From assembly GCF_008923245.1 (NCBI RefSeq), contig NZ_WBOS01000005.1, forward strand, positions 62,001-126,000: a stretch of DNA of 64,000 nt, in the 5' to 3' direction. Under the pieces are notes generated by a model, which was not told where the DNA came from, did no database searches, and saw only the letters and a program-made list of their open reading frames with translations. A program made the translations under genes and the position numbers. Below are positions 53,724-62,686 of this stretch, one piece after another. The first letter of the stretch is position 1, and each line of letters begins with the position of its first letter. The DNA comes from Cytobacillus depressus. GTDB lineage: Bacteria > Bacillota > Bacilli > Bacillales > Cytobacillaceae.

Positions 53724-53760
53724 TGTCTAGCTCCAGCGCATAGGAGCTCTTCCGCTTTTC
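53724..53760 (-). repeat. Family A repeat, minimal form A8 (reverse orientation)
   Basis: GTCTAGCTCCAGCGC ... CTTCCGCTTTTC: both ends of the family joined with only a few bases between, in the opposite orientation to A1-A7. Confidence 0.6.
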
Positions 53761-53916
53761 ATCGGCGTTCAAATATTGCATATATCACCATTTTATCACA
53801 AAATTCGAATGCTTCCCCCATTATTGGAAAGATTTCTAAACTTATTCAGAAGATCAGTGAGAATTCCCTTTTCTTCTGATATGATAGGATTAAACATGTC
53901 TCAAAAAGGGGTTTAA

Positions 53917-54186
53917 ATGATGGCGGATCGATTTTTTTTATATGATGATATCGTAGATACGAAAACACGTTTTGTCAGCTTTATGGGCGAGAATCAGCGC
54001 TTTGATTTAGCTATTGTTCAATCGGATCGTTATTATGGGAAGCATATTGTCCTTGATATTCAAGGTAGCCGTTTTGCCATTATTGGACAAGATGATTTAC
54101 GAGAAGAAGGCTATTTAGAATACGCCTTTAATCTTTCCGAGGAAGATGCAGAAGAATTACGGTCCTTTCTTTTTGAGTTAGTATAA
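53917..54186 (+). CDS. DUF3055 family protein
   Basis: 89-residue (or 88 from the second ATG) acidic protein of unknown function. DRFFLYDDIVDTKTRFVSFM, RFDLAIVQSDRYYGK and FNLSEEDAEELRSFLFEL form the conserved DUF3055 core found in Bacillus. No catalytic motif is evident. AAAAGGGG lies 5-8 nt upstream of the two ATG codons. A terminator follows directly. Confidence 0.85.
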   Translation: MMADRFFLYDDIVDTKTRFVSFMGENQRFDLAIVQSDRYYGKHIVLDIQGSRFAIIGQDDLREEGYLEYAFNLSEEDAEELRSFLFELV

Positions 54187-54213
54187 TCTGTTTATTATTA
54201 TCATATTTACAAA

Positions 54214-54250
54214 TAATAAAGGAGAGCCTAAAACACGGTTCTCCTTTATT
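54214..54250 (+). terminator. Terminator after the DUF3055 gene
   Basis: AATAAAGGAGA pairs with TCTCCTTTATT, loop GCC..CGG gives extra pairing, then TTGTTGTTT. Confidence 0.8.
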
Positions 54251-54275
54251 TGTTGTTTGGATAGGAGTGATAGTT

Positions 54276-54569
54276 GTGGACGAAAAAGAAAAGCCGGAGT
54301 ACACCGATTTTTCAAATGTGGAAAAACGAAGGAACTACTTAACCGCAGAAGACTTCCCTGACGGACCTTACGGGTCACCAATAAAAAGGCACGAACCTGT
54401 TGAAAATAAAAGTACCCCATTTCGCGAAGAACAGCGCAGGTATAGTGCATTTAACTATGAAAATAAAACATTGCATGAAGGGATGCCCCGACAAATGGAA
54501 GGAGCCCATCCTACACATGACGATCCCGATACAAGCACGGAGCCGCCGTATGATGATTATCAGAAATAA
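54276..54569 (+). CDS. Small charged cytosolic protein of unknown function
   Basis: 97 residues, strongly hydrophilic (many Asp, Glu, Lys, Pro and Arg) and probably disordered. Segments such as YLTAEDFPDGPYGSP and ENKSTPFREEQRRYSAFNYE recur in a Bacillus family of unnamed cytosolic proteins that I cannot name further. The start is GTG at 54276 with AGGAG 8 nt upstream. It is followed by its own terminator. Confidence 0.72.
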   Translation: MDEKEKPEYTDFSNVEKRRNYLTAEDFPDGPYGSPIKRHEPVENKSTPFREEQRRYSAFNYENKTLHEGMPRQMEGAHPTHDDPDTSTEPPYDDYQK

Positions 54570-54575
54570 GGTGCT

Positions 54576-54605
54576 AAAAGGCAATCAGTCAGATGATTGC
54601 CTTTT
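54576..54605 (+). terminator. Terminator between the small cytosolic gene and yutD
   Basis: AAAAGGCAATCA-GTCAGA-TGATTGCCTTTT, 12-bp perfect stem; it can serve both convergent genes. Confidence 0.88.
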
Positions 54606-54613
54606 GGTATACC

Positions 54614-54889
54614 TTATTTATTCACTTTTTTTGCCACGAAATAAGCACAGCCGAAATTACAAAATTCGTATAGGTATTCGGTAAGTGTGCTTATTTTTGT
54701 ATCATAGGTGGATTTCTGGTTTTGGTCATCAAAGAAACCACGCAGCCTTAGCTGTCCGTAACCCCAATCGCCAACAATATAGTCATAACGCGTTAAAATA
54801 TCACTATATCTGCCGCGAAACGCTTCTTCGTTAAAACCGTTTCTTATATCCTCGATTACTTCATAGCAAACATTATTTATACAAATCAA
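54614..54889 (-). CDS. yutD: YutD, DUF1027 family protein
   Basis: 91-residue protein with the DUF1027 core: CYEVIEDIRNGFNEEAFRGR and RYDYIVGDWGYGQLRLRGFF; the C-terminus has a Cys pair region EFCNFGCAYFVAKK. Function is unknown, and the YIVGDWGYGQLRLRGF segment is the best conserved. I prefer TTG at 54889 because GAGGTG lies 6 nt upstream; a GTG at 54898 would overlap that site. Synteny with yutC and lipA agrees with B. subtilis. Confidence 0.85.
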   Translation of the reverse strand: MICINNVCYEVIEDIRNGFNEEAFRGRYSDILTRYDYIVGDWGYGQLRLRGFFDDQNQKSTYDTKISTLTEYLYEFCNFGCAYFVAKKVNK

Positions 54890-55087
54890 ATCGATCACCT
54901 CAAGTTAAAAAACAACCTTCTTAATACTTTATTATATTGGAAATGTTTGTATTTTGAAAGTCAATATTTCATTGCATATTGTGCCTAGATTATATAGCAC
55001 CATATTTAAATTATAACTGATACTCCATCAATTTCTAAGAGAAAAAAATTTTCAGATGGTTAATCTAAACACAAGGAGGTGTTTCAA

Positions 55088-55747
55088 ATTAAAAAATCAT
55101 TGATCATCCTCGGTATTTGCGGCTTAACAGCTCTAACTGCCTGTCAAAATCAAGGCCACAATGTGGCAAGAGAAGGAAATGGCATTTACGAACGAAGCGG
55201 GAATACGCTTAATGTAAATACGCAACGATCTGAAATTTATAATCGTCATAATGGGGTTACAAATAATAATGGGGATTTTGGATATGTCCGCCATCAAAGA
55301 AGCCCGATTATGGGAGAAAATGTTTCTTATAATAAATATGCAACTCTCGACAGAGAACAGCTGGCAGATTTGATATCAGGGTATTGTACAGATCTTCCGA
55401 ACGTAGACGATGTCTCCACTCTCGTGACGGATGAAGAAGTTTTAGTCATATACGATACGAATTCCAATAATCGCAATCTTACTGCTGACCAAGTAAAGAG
55501 AACGGCAATGTCAGTTGTTCCAAGGTCGTACCATGTGTACGTGAGCGATAATACCGCTCTTCGCAAATATGTAGAAAACTTTGCCAATTCCAATTCAAAT
55601 AATGGAAATCTGCAAACCAGTCTGAATAAAGTAATTAACGAAATGCTTAAATCTCCTCAAGGAAAAAAGATCGGAAATGGTGAAAATGAAAATGGGGAGA
55701 AAATGGGTGAGCGGAAGAATAAAATTGACAATCGAAATATGAAATAA
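55088..55747 (+). CDS. yutC: YutC, YhcN/YlaJ-type sporulation lipoprotein
   Basis: About 219-residue lipoprotein: signal KKSLIILGICGLTALTAC with the lipid Cys, an Asn-rich stretch (NVNTQRSEIYNRHNGVTNNN) and a C-terminal YhcN-like domain (EVLVIYDTNSNN, MSVVPRSYHVYVSDN) as in spore-membrane lipoproteins. The strong ribosome site AAGGAGG (55073-55079) ends 8 nt before the ATT at 55088, which is the best placed start; the in-frame GTG at 55079 is part of the ribosome site itself, and the next alternative is TTG at 55100. The start is thus probably the rare codon ATT. The Lys/Glu-rich tail (MGERKNKIDNRN) is unstructured. Confidence 0.82.
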   Translation: MKKSLIILGICGLTALTACQNQGHNVAREGNGIYERSGNTLNVNTQRSEIYNRHNGVTNNNGDFGYVRHQRSPIMGENVSYNKYATLDREQLADLISGYCTDLPNVDDVSTLVTDEEVLVIYDTNSNNRNLTADQVKRTAMSVVPRSYHVYVSDNTALRKYVENFANSNSNNGNLQTSLNKVINEMLKSPQGKKIGNGENENGEKMGERKNKIDNRNMK

Positions 55748-55748
55748 T

Positions 55749-55787
55749 AAAGAAGAGTTCAGCAAAATGGACGCTGAACTCCTCTTT
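55749..55787 (+). terminator. Terminator of yutC
   Basis: AAGAAGAGTTCAGC pairs with GCTGAACTCCTCTT (one mismatch), followed by TTTATTT. Confidence 0.85.
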
Positions 55788-55793
55788 TTATTT

Positions 55794-55875
55794 AGCTCTA
55801 CAAGGAACGCTTCGGAAGCATAATCATCGCAGGAACAATATGTTCACTAATTGTTCCGAAGGCGCTTGCGCTTTT
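55794..55875 (-). repeat. Family A repeat, copy A9 (reverse orientation)
   Basis: Complement of the right half of A4 and A3 (AAGGAACGCTTCGGAAGCATAATCATCGC) joined to the left end TTCCGAAGGCGCTTGCGC. The middle of the element is missing. It fills the gap between the convergent yutC and lipA. Confidence 0.75.
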
Positions 55876-55881
55876 CTTATT

Positions 55882-56799
55882 TTATGCTTCTTTAAGTTCG
55901 ATTTCTCCTAATTCTTGCTTCCGTTTAGCTGCAGCATTCACCTGTTCATCTGCATGATAAGAAGAACGTACGAGAGGACCTGCCTCGCAATGGCTGAAGC
56001 CTTTGCTTAAAGCAATTTCCTTAAATTCTTGGAACTCATCTGGATGATAATATTTTTCAACTTTTAAATGCTTTTTGGATGGCTGTAAGTATTGGCCAAT
56101 GGTCATAATATCGACATTATGAGCTCTTAACGCATCCATTGTAGCAATAATTTCTTCTTTTGTTTCTCCAAGCCCAATCATTAAGCTTGATTTTGTTGGA
56201 ATGTCTGGCTGCATTTCCTTCGCACGGCTCAGGAATTCTAGGGAACGATGATATTGAGCACGGGCTCTTACTCTTGGTGTTAGGCGCTCTACCGTCTCAA
56301 TATTATGGTTCAAAATATCAGGTCTCGCATCCATAAGCGTTTTTAAATTTTCATAAACTCCACCCATATCGGATGGCAAAACTTCAATGCTTGTGAATGG
56401 ATTTTTTCTTCTAATCGCTCTAACGGTTTCTGCAAAAACAGCCGCTCCGCCGTCTTTTAAATCATCTCTTGCTACTGCAGTTACAACTACATGCTTTAAG
56501 TTCATCAATGCAACAGAATCTGCTACTCGTTCTGGCTCCTGCCAATCCAGTTCGGTTGGCAGACCCGTTTTAACAGCACAGAAGCGGCAGGCACGTGTAC
56601 AAGTATCCCCAAGAATCATAAAAGTAGCTGTTCTTCTTACAGCCCAGCACTCATGAATATTTGGACATTTTGCCTCTTCACAAACAGTATGAAGGCTGTT
56701 TTCCCTCATCATTTTCTTTAGACCAGTATAGTTTTCGTTTGTATTTAATTTTATTTTCAGCCATTCGGGCTTACGTATGTAATCTTCCTTTTTAGCCAA
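55882..56799 (-). CDS. lipA: Lipoyl synthase LipA (YutB)
   Basis: 305-residue radical-SAM enzyme that inserts two sulphur atoms into octanoyl groups on lipoyl domains. The auxiliary cluster motif [12 protein letters not shown] (CX4CX5C) and the SAM cluster motif CTRACRFC (CX3CX2C) are complete, as are DLKDGGA and the C-terminal [10 protein letters not shown]. The start is TTG at 56799 (giving [13 protein letters not shown] as in other Bacillus LipA), with AAGGGGG 9 nt upstream. An ATG three codons earlier directly touches the ribosome site and is unlikely. It is divergent from lytH. Confidence 0.96.
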   Translation of the reverse strand: MAKKEDYIRKPEWLKIKLNTNENYTGLKKMMRENSLHTVCEEAKCPNIHECWAVRRTATFMILGDTCTRACRFCAVKTGLPTELDWQEPERVADSVALMNLKHVVVTAVARDDLKDGGAAVFAETVRAIRRKNPFTSIEVLPSDMGGVYENLKTLMDARPDILNHNIETVERLTPRVRARAQYHRSLEFLSRAKEMQPDIPTKSSLMIGLGETKEEIIATMDALRAHNVDIMTIGQYLQPSKKHLKVEKYYHPDEFQEFKEIALSKGFSHCEAGPLVRSSYHADEQVNAAAKRKQELGEIELKEA

Positions 56800-56973
56800 T
56801 CCCAACATCCCCCTTAAGAGACTAAGCTCCTAAAAATCACTATATGATGCAACTGTAACACATGGTTTACACTAGGACAAGCCGCAAAATTCTGATTACC
56901 ATTAATTGATATATATTTATTTTTTCAAACATCACAAACTAAATAAGCATAGTACGACGAAGGGAGGATTACA

Positions 56974-57960
56974 TTGAGGATTAAATTTATTGGTATTCTA
57001 ATATTGCTTCTTTCGATTGTTCCACCAGGAAACGGATATGCCCAATCAAGTAAAAATGAAGTTTATTATAAACGAATGGAGCTTTATAAAAGTATTGAGG
57101 CTGTTACTCATATTCCTTGGTATTACCTTGCTGGCATTGACCAGTATGAACGCAATGTCAGGCAGTCACGAAGAGATCTTCCGAAAGCAGAGGGATTAAC
57201 GGGAATTTACTTTAAGCCCGAAGTATGGGCTGGGATTTTAAATCCTAATATAGATGATGATAATCTTTTGTCCATACAGTTTTTCAATGGGATTGGCCTT
57301 GACGGAGATGGGGACGGGAAGGCAAGTTTAGCCAATGATATCGATGTCCTTTATACGTTTGCTCATCACCTTCTTTCTTATGGTACAGATCATGACAATA
57401 TAAAATTAGGTTTATGGGATTATTATAAGCGTGATAAAACTGTCAGTATCATTATTGGAAAAGCCCGGCTTTATAAGCATTTCGGCCATCTGGATCTGGA
57501 TCATCATGTTTTTCCCCTTCCATTAAGAAGCGATTATACTTTTAGGAGCACATGGGGAGCCGCCCGCGGCTGGGGTGGCAGAAGAATTCATGAAGGAACA
57601 GATATCTTTGCCGGCTACGGTGTTCCCGTTCGTGCCACTGCTTACGGTGTTATCGAAATGAAGGGCTGGAATCGCTTCGGCGGCTGGCGAATTGGGATTC
57701 GCGATATTAATAATAATTATCACTATTTTGCTCACTTAAGCGGATTTGCCAAGGATTTAAAGGTCGGACAATTAGTCGAGCCAGGGATGTTAATAGGCGG
57801 TGTAGGGAGTTCAGGATATGGTCCTCCAGGCACGTCAGGAAAATTCCCGCCCCATTTGCATTATGGAATCTATAAGGACAATGGCTTTACGGAATGGTCC
57901 TATGATCCGTATCCACACTTACGATTATGGGAAAGACAGGAGCGGAATAGAAAGAAATAA
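56974..57960 (+). CDS. lytH: LytH/YunA, M23 L-Ala-D-Glu peptidase of spore cortex
   Basis: 328-residue secreted zinc peptidase with a signal peptide (about 1-23, cleavage after GYA) and a C-terminal M23/LytM domain. Zinc ligands are in RIHEGTDIFAGYG (HX3D) and PHLHYGIY (HxH). The N-terminal domain (IEAVTHIPWYYLAGIDQYER) is typical of YunA. In B. subtilis LytH, made under sigma-K, trims cortex peptide side chains to single L-Ala residues. The start is TTG at 56974 with GGGAGG 7 nt upstream. Confidence 0.92.
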   Translation: MRIKFIGILILLLSIVPPGNGYAQSSKNEVYYKRMELYKSIEAVTHIPWYYLAGIDQYERNVRQSRRDLPKAEGLTGIYFKPEVWAGILNPNIDDDNLLSIQFFNGIGLDGDGDGKASLANDIDVLYTFAHHLLSYGTDHDNIKLGLWDYYKRDKTVSIIIGKARLYKHFGHLDLDHHVFPLPLRSDYTFRSTWGAARGWGGRRIHEGTDIFAGYGVPVRATAYGVIEMKGWNRFGGWRIGIRDINNNYHYFAHLSGFAKDLKVGQLVEPGMLIGGVGSSGYGPPGTSGKFPPHLHYGIYKDNGFTEWSYDPYPHLRLWERQERNRKK

Positions 57961-57990
57961 GGCGGCTCACGAAACGAGCCCCTTGAACAT

Positions 57991-58027
57991 AAAAAGCTCG
58001 CCATCTTCAACTCATGGCGAGCTTTTT
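57991..58027. terminator. Bidirectional terminator between lytH and livF
   Basis: AAAAAGCTCGCCAT pairs with ATGGCGAGCTTTTT, 14-bp perfect stem with a 9-nt loop. Confidence 0.92.
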
Positions 58028-58044
58028 TCAAAGGAGCATTTTTC

Positions 58045-58752
58045 TTAATGACCTCCCAGATAAGCCTTTTTGATCTCTTCACTAGCTTGAAGTTCAGCGG
58101 ATGTGCCAGAAACGATTACGCGGCCTGTTTCAATAACATAGGCACGGTTCGCTATTGATAAGGCCATATGGGCATTTTGTTCAACTAACAGAATTGTTGT
58201 TCCTTCACGATTAATATCCTCAATAATTTGGAAAATGGTTTTCACCATTAAAGGTGCCAATCCCATGGAAGGCTCATCGAGCAACAGAAGCTTAGGCCGT
58301 GCCATGATCGCTCTGCCCATAGCTAACATTTGCTGCTCTCCTCCAGAAAGAGTTCCTGACAGCTGCTTTCTGCGCTCCAGTAGGCGCGGGAATGTTTCAT
58401 AAACTTTTTGAATATCTTTATGAATTTCTTTAGAATCTTTTCTTAAAAAAGCTCCTAATTCTAAATTCTCTTCAACGGTCATATTTGCAAACACGCGGCG
58501 TCCTTCGGGTACATGAGAAATCCCTGCTTTCACGATCCCCTGAGCCGCCTTCCCGCTGATTGAATCACCTAAATATTGAATCGTTCCATTCTTTGGTTTA
58601 AGAAGTCCTGATAAAGTTTTCAGAAGCGTACTTTTCCCCGCCCCATTGGCACCAATTAATGTCACTATTTCCCCTTCATTTACTTCTAAAGAAACACCTT
58701 TAAGAGCTTGAATATTTCCGTAAAAAACATCAATTTGATCAACTTTAAGCAT
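58045..58752 (-). CDS. livF: Branched-chain amino acid ABC transporter ATPase LivF
   Basis: 235-residue ATPase. Walker A LIGANGAGKST (about 32-42), the LivF-type segment VPEGRRVFANMTVEENLELGA, signature LSGGEQQMLAMGRA and Walker B LLLLDEPSMGLAP are complete. The ATG at 58752 has GAGGAGG upstream and overlaps the livG stop by 8 bp. It is the last gene of livKHMGF. Confidence 0.94.
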   Translation of the reverse strand: MLKVDQIDVFYGNIQALKGVSLEVNEGEIVTLIGANGAGKSTLLKTLSGLLKPKNGTIQYLGDSISGKAAQGIVKAGISHVPEGRRVFANMTVEENLELGAFLRKDSKEIHKDIQKVYETFPRLLERRKQLSGTLSGGEQQMLAMGRAIMARPKLLLLDEPSMGLAPLMVKTIFQIIEDINREGTTILLVEQNAHMALSIANRAYVIETGRVIVSGTSAELQASEEIKKAYLGGH

Positions 58753-59530
58753 CGTTTGTAACCTCCTCACCTAAGTAAGCCTCGATGACTTTCGGATGAT
58801 TACGAATTTCTTCTGGTGTTCCATGTGCAATCAGCTGTCCATGGTCTAAAACATAAATCCTCTCGCAAATCCCCATTACTAAATTCATATCATGCTCAAT
58901 CAATAAAATCGTGATCTTTAATTCATTGCGGATAAAAGCAATTAATTCCATAAGATCATGTGTCTCTTGCGGGTTCATCCCAGCAGCTGGCTCATCAAGC
59001 AGCAGCAGCTTCGGGCCCGCTGCTAAGGCTCTGGCAATTTCTAATCTTCTTTGCTGTCCGTACGGAAGATTTTTTGCTTTTTCGTCCTTAAATTTATCCA
59101 GTTGGAAAATTTTCAAAAACTCAATTGATTTTTCTTCCATCTCTTTTTCACCGGAAAAGTGGGAAGACAGACGGAAAATTGAGCTTATAATCGAATGCTT
59201 CGCTAATGAATGATAGGCTACTTTAACATTATCTAAAACAGATAACTCATTAAAGAGGCGAATATTTTGGAAGGTACGGCTGATTCCCAGTCGAGTCACT
59301 TTATACGGCGGCAAGCCATTAAGCCGCTTTCCTTCTAATAAAATCTCTCCCTCTGTCGGCACATACACGCCTGTAAGAAGGTTAAAGCTTGTTGTTTTTC
59401 CTGCACCATTGGGACCAATGAGCCCAATTAGCTCTCCTTGATGGATCTCCATATTAAAGCCAGAAACAGCTTTAAGTCCGCCAAACTGGATGCCAGCGTC
59501 CTGAACTTGAAGTAACGGTGTATTGCCCAT
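58745..59530 (-). CDS. livG: Branched-chain amino acid ABC transporter ATPase LivG
   Basis: 261-residue ATPase, larger partner of LivF. Walker A LIGPNGAGKTT (about 36-46), the LivG segment TRLGISRTFQNIRLFNELSV, a signature of the form LPYGQQRRLEIARAL and Walker B LLLLDEPAAGMNP are present. The ATG at 59530 has AAGGAGG upstream that overlaps the end of livM; a longer frame (to 59566) would lie inside livM. Confidence 0.94.
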   Translation of the reverse strand: MGNTPLLQVQDAGIQFGGLKAVSGFNMEIHQGELIGLIGPNGAGKTTSFNLLTGVYVPTEGEILLEGKRLNGLPPYKVTRLGISRTFQNIRLFNELSVLDNVKVAYHSLAKHSIISSIFRLSSHFSGEKEMEEKSIEFLKIFQLDKFKDEKAKNLPYGQQRRLEIARALAAGPKLLLLDEPAAGMNPQETHDLMELIAFIRNELKITILLIEHDMNLVMGICERIYVLDHGQLIAHGTPEEIRNHPKVIEAYLGEEVTNDA

Positions 59531-59531
59531 G

Positions 59532-60470
59532 CTAGTTACCTCCTTTTGCGCTTTTCCACTTGCCAAAGTAATCTGTAATTTCGCGTGTTCCCATTAATCC
59601 TTGTGGACGGTATAGCATCACGATAACTAATACAAGGCTGTACATAATCATTCTTGTTTCCGGATAATCCTGTAAGAAAGTCGATACTAAAGTTAATAGA
59701 ATCGCTGAAATTACAGCTCCGGATAAACTCCCAAGTCCGCCAAGAACGACAAAAATGAGAATATCAAAGGATTTTAGGAAGCCAAAGTTGGTCGGCTGTA
59801 TGATATAGAAGTTATGCGAATATAATCCTCCAGCCACTCCTGCAAAGAAGGAGCCTATCGCAAATGCAATAACTTTATAAAATGTCGTGTTAATTCCCAT
59901 CGCATCAGCTGCAATTTCGTTTTCACGGACGGAAATACAAGCACGTCCATGTCGTGAATTTGTAAAGTTCATAATGACTAAGATCGTAATAAATAGACAA
60001 ATGAACGTGTAAGTCCAAGTCGTTAAATGGGATACCTGCATTCCCGCAGCTCCACCAACATAATCAATATTTAAAAAGACGATTCGAATAATTTCTGCAA
60101 ACCCTAAAGTGGCAATTGCCAAATAATCGCCTTTCAAACGAAGACTTGGAATTCCAACGATTAATCCAGCTAAAGCAGCGACAATTCCACCAACGATTAA
60201 AGCAAGCGGGAAAGGCAGATGAAGCTTCATCGTAAAAATAGCCGAAATATATGCCCCGACGGCTAGGAATCCTGCATGCCCGATAGAAAATTGTCCGGTA
60301 ATCCCAATAACTAAATGGAGACTGACTGCTAATATAATGTTAATGCCAATAAAGATGAGTGTATTAGAATAAAATGGATTTAAGATTCCAGCATTAATAA
60401 GAAATTGAACAGTTCCATAAACAATAATTGATAGAATTAGAAATAGCCAAAATCCTTTTGCCTTTTTCAT
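59532..60470 (-). CDS. livM: Branched-chain amino acid ABC transporter permease LivM
   Basis: 312-residue permease with about eight to nine membrane helices. GITGQFSIGHAGFLAVGAY (about 57-75), the cytosolic EAA-like loop ACISVRENEIAADAMGIN that contacts the ATPases, and GGLGSLSGAVISAILL are the family motifs. The ATG at 60470 lies 11 bp after livH. Substrate could be Leu/Ile/Val or, in some family members, urea or amides. Confidence 0.93.
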   Translation of the reverse strand: MKKAKGFWLFLILSIIVYGTVQFLINAGILNPFYSNTLIFIGINIILAVSLHLVIGITGQFSIGHAGFLAVGAYISAIFTMKLHLPFPLALIVGGIVAALAGLIVGIPSLRLKGDYLAIATLGFAEIIRIVFLNIDYVGGAAGMQVSHLTTWTYTFICLFITILVIMNFTNSRHGRACISVRENEIAADAMGINTTFYKVIAFAIGSFFAGVAGGLYSHNFYIIQPTNFGFLKSFDILIFVVLGGLGSLSGAVISAILLTLVSTFLQDYPETRMIMYSLVLVIVMLYRPQGLMGTREITDYFGKWKSAKGGN

Positions 60471-60481
60471 GTCTCTTTCAC

Positions 60482-61357
60482 CTACACTTTCTCTCTAGCA
60501 TTCTTACCAAAGATGCCCGACGGTCTAAATAATAGAATTAAAATGAGAATGATAAATGCTGCCGCGTCCCTCCAAAGTGAAAAACCGAATGCACTTACAA
60601 CTGTTTCTACTACGCCAAGAACAAGTCCGCCGACCATTGCTCCTGGAATAATTCCGATTCCACCTAACACCGCAGCAACGAATGCCTTCAAACCTGGAAT
60701 AATTCCCATTAATGGGTCAATTTTTGTATAATATACGCCAAAAATAACACCAGCCGCTCCGGCCATAGCCGAACCAATAGCGAAAGTTGCTGAAATTGTG
60801 TTATTTACATTAATCCCCATCAAACGAGCGGCATCCATATCATGTGATACTGCACGCATCGCCTTCCCAATTTTCGTTTTGTGTACAATAAATTGCAAAA
60901 GAATCATTAACACAATTGATACGGAAAGAATTAATAGAGATTGGCTGCTAATTTGTGCACCAAAAACATCAAACGATTTTTTTGCAAATACATCGGGATA
61001 AGCCTCTGGCTGTGCACCACGAACATAGATCACTCCATATTCGATAAGAAGGGAAACACCGATTGCCGTAATTAAAGCTGCTATCCGTGTTGCATTTCGC
61101 AGACGCTTATATGCGATTCTTTCAATTAGAACCCCAAATATAGCGCAGACAGTCATAGCCAATAGTAGAGCTGGAAAAAATCCTAACCCCCACCCAGCAA
61201 TGGCATAAAAACCAATAAAAGCACCAATCATAAAGACATCGCCATGAGCAAAGTTAATTAATTTAATAATTCCATAAACCATCGTATAGCCTAATGCGAT
61301 TAACGCATAAATACTTCCGAGGGAAATACCGTTGATTAATTGCTGAAGCCATTCCAT
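60482..61357 (-). CDS. livH: Branched-chain amino acid ABC transporter permease LivH
   Basis: 291-residue permease, partner of LivM. NGISLGSIYALIALGYTMVYG (about 9-29), KLINFAHGDVFMIGAF, MRAVSHDMDAARLMGINVN and GGIGIIPGAMVGGLVLG are typical. The ATG at 61357 has AAGGGAG 8 nt upstream; an earlier GTG overlaps that site. About 130 bp with a strong hairpin separate it from the binding-protein gene livK. Confidence 0.93.
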   Translation of the reverse strand: MEWLQQLINGISLGSIYALIALGYTMVYGIIKLINFAHGDVFMIGAFIGFYAIAGWGLGFFPALLLAMTVCAIFGVLIERIAYKRLRNATRIAALITAIGVSLLIEYGVIYVRGAQPEAYPDVFAKKSFDVFGAQISSQSLLILSVSIVLMILLQFIVHKTKIGKAMRAVSHDMDAARLMGINVNNTISATFAIGSAMAGAAGVIFGVYYTKIDPLMGIIPGLKAFVAAVLGGIGIIPGAMVGGLVLGVVETVVSAFGFSLWRDAAAFIILILILLFRPSGIFGKNAREKV

Positions 61358-61443
61358 ACCTTTCACTCCCTTTTGTAGGCTTAAACACTGGAGCTTTGCA
61401 ACTTTTCGACATAATATCCTATTTTTTTTACCATAAGGAATGG

Positions 61444-61475
61444 AAAATGGGGGGATAGGATAATCCCCCCATTTT
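61444..61475 (-). terminator. Intercistronic hairpin between livK and livH
   Basis: AAAATGGGGGGAT pairs with ATCCCCCCATTTT, 13-bp perfect stem, 6-nt loop. It ends livK but lies inside the liv operon, so it probably lets only part of the transcripts go on into livHMGF. Confidence 0.85.
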
Positions 61476-61486
61476 CTTGTTTAATC

Positions 61487-62686
61487 TTAAGGATTAACTT
61501 TTGTGTTGAATGTTTGCTTTCCATCAACATACTCTAGAACTGTTGCTGATTTAATTAAATGGTGATTCTCATCAACAGTGATTGTACCGGTGATTAAAGA
61601 TAAATCCTTAGTAGCAGCTAGAGCGTCTTTAATTTTTTCTGAATCAGAAGTAGTTCCAGCACGTTTCATTGCATCAGTTAAAAGGTAAACTGTGTCATAA
61701 CCAAGTGCGTTAAAGGCATCTGGGGATTTGCCATTATACTTATCTCCGTAAGCTTTAACAAATTTTTGAATTGTTTCATCTTGATCCTCAGAAGAATAGT
61801 GGTTAATGATAAATGTGTTATTTAATGCATCAGCTCCAGCAAGTTCAACAAGCTTCGGAGAGTCCCAGCCGTCAGCTCCCATTAATGGAACATCAATTCC
61901 CATTTCTCTTGCTTGCTTAACAATTAGACCAACTTCTTCATAGTATCCAGGGATGAAGATATATTCTGGATTTGCCGCTTTAATTCGAGTTAAAGTCGAA
62001 CGGAAATCTGTATCTTTAGCTACATAAGATTCTTGAGCAACAATTTTTCCACCAGCTGCTTCGAAAGTTTCTTTAAATGATGCTGCAAGACCTTTTGCAT
62101 AGTCACTCGCATTGTCTGCATAGATTGCTACATTCTTAACTTTTAAATCGTTTAAAGCGAAGTTAGCTGCAACTGTTCCTTGGAAAGGGTCAATAAAGGC
62201 AGTACGGAATACATATTCATTTACTGATCCGTCATCACGCACTGTTACAGTTGGGCTTGTACCAGATGGTGAAACTAGAATTGTTTTATTATCATTAGCA
62301 ATTTGCGCTTGAGCCACTGTATTACCACTTGTAGCTGCACCGATAATAGCTGTTACTTTATCTTGGCTCGTTAATTTAATTGCACCGTTCGTTGCTTCTG
62401 CTGCGTCTGATTTATTATCAACTTTAACGATTTCAATCTTTTTGCCATCAACACCGCCAGCGTTGTTGATTTCTTCAACCGCTAGTGCAACCCCATCAGC
62501 AATCCCAGAACCATAAGAAGCTACAGGACCTGAAAGTTCTAAGTTAGCACCGATTTTAATTACATCTCCGCCTTTTGAGCTTGACCCTTCTGAGCCAGCA
62601 TCTTTACTGCTGTTACAGCCAGCTAGAATTCCAGCCATTAATGTTGTAGCCATTAAGACTGAAGTAATTTTTTTCTTGAAAACCAT
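61487..62686 (-). CDS. livK: Branched-chain amino acid binding lipoprotein (LivK/LivJ type)
   Basis: 399-residue lipoprotein: signal peptide with lipobox LAGC (Cys24), a Ser/Gly linker, then a type I periplasmic binding fold. IKIGANLELSGPVASYGSG, AVEEINNAGGVDGKKIEIV, VSPSGTSPTVT, PGYYEEVGLIVKQAREMG and DAFNALGYDTVYLL are the conserved parts of Leu/Ile/Val-binding proteins. The ATG at 62686 has GAGGGGG 8 nt upstream. First gene of livKHMGF. Confidence 0.93.
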   Translation of the reverse strand: MVFKKKITSVLMATTLMAGILAGCNSSKDAGSEGSSSKGGDVIKIGANLELSGPVASYGSGIADGVALAVEEINNAGGVDGKKIEIVKVDNKSDAAEATNGAIKLTSQDKVTAIIGAATSGNTVAQAQIANDNKTILVSPSGTSPTVTVRDDGSVNEYVFRTAFIDPFQGTVAANFALNDLKVKNVAIYADNASDYAKGLAASFKETFEAAGGKIVAQESYVAKDTDFRSTLTRIKAANPEYIFIPGYYEEVGLIVKQAREMGIDVPLMGADGWDSPKLVELAGADALNNTFIINHYSSEDQDETIQKFVKAYGDKYNGKSPDAFNALGYDTVYLLTDAMKRAGTTSDSEKIKDALAATKDLSLITGTITVDENHHLIKSATVLEYVDGKQTFNTKVNP

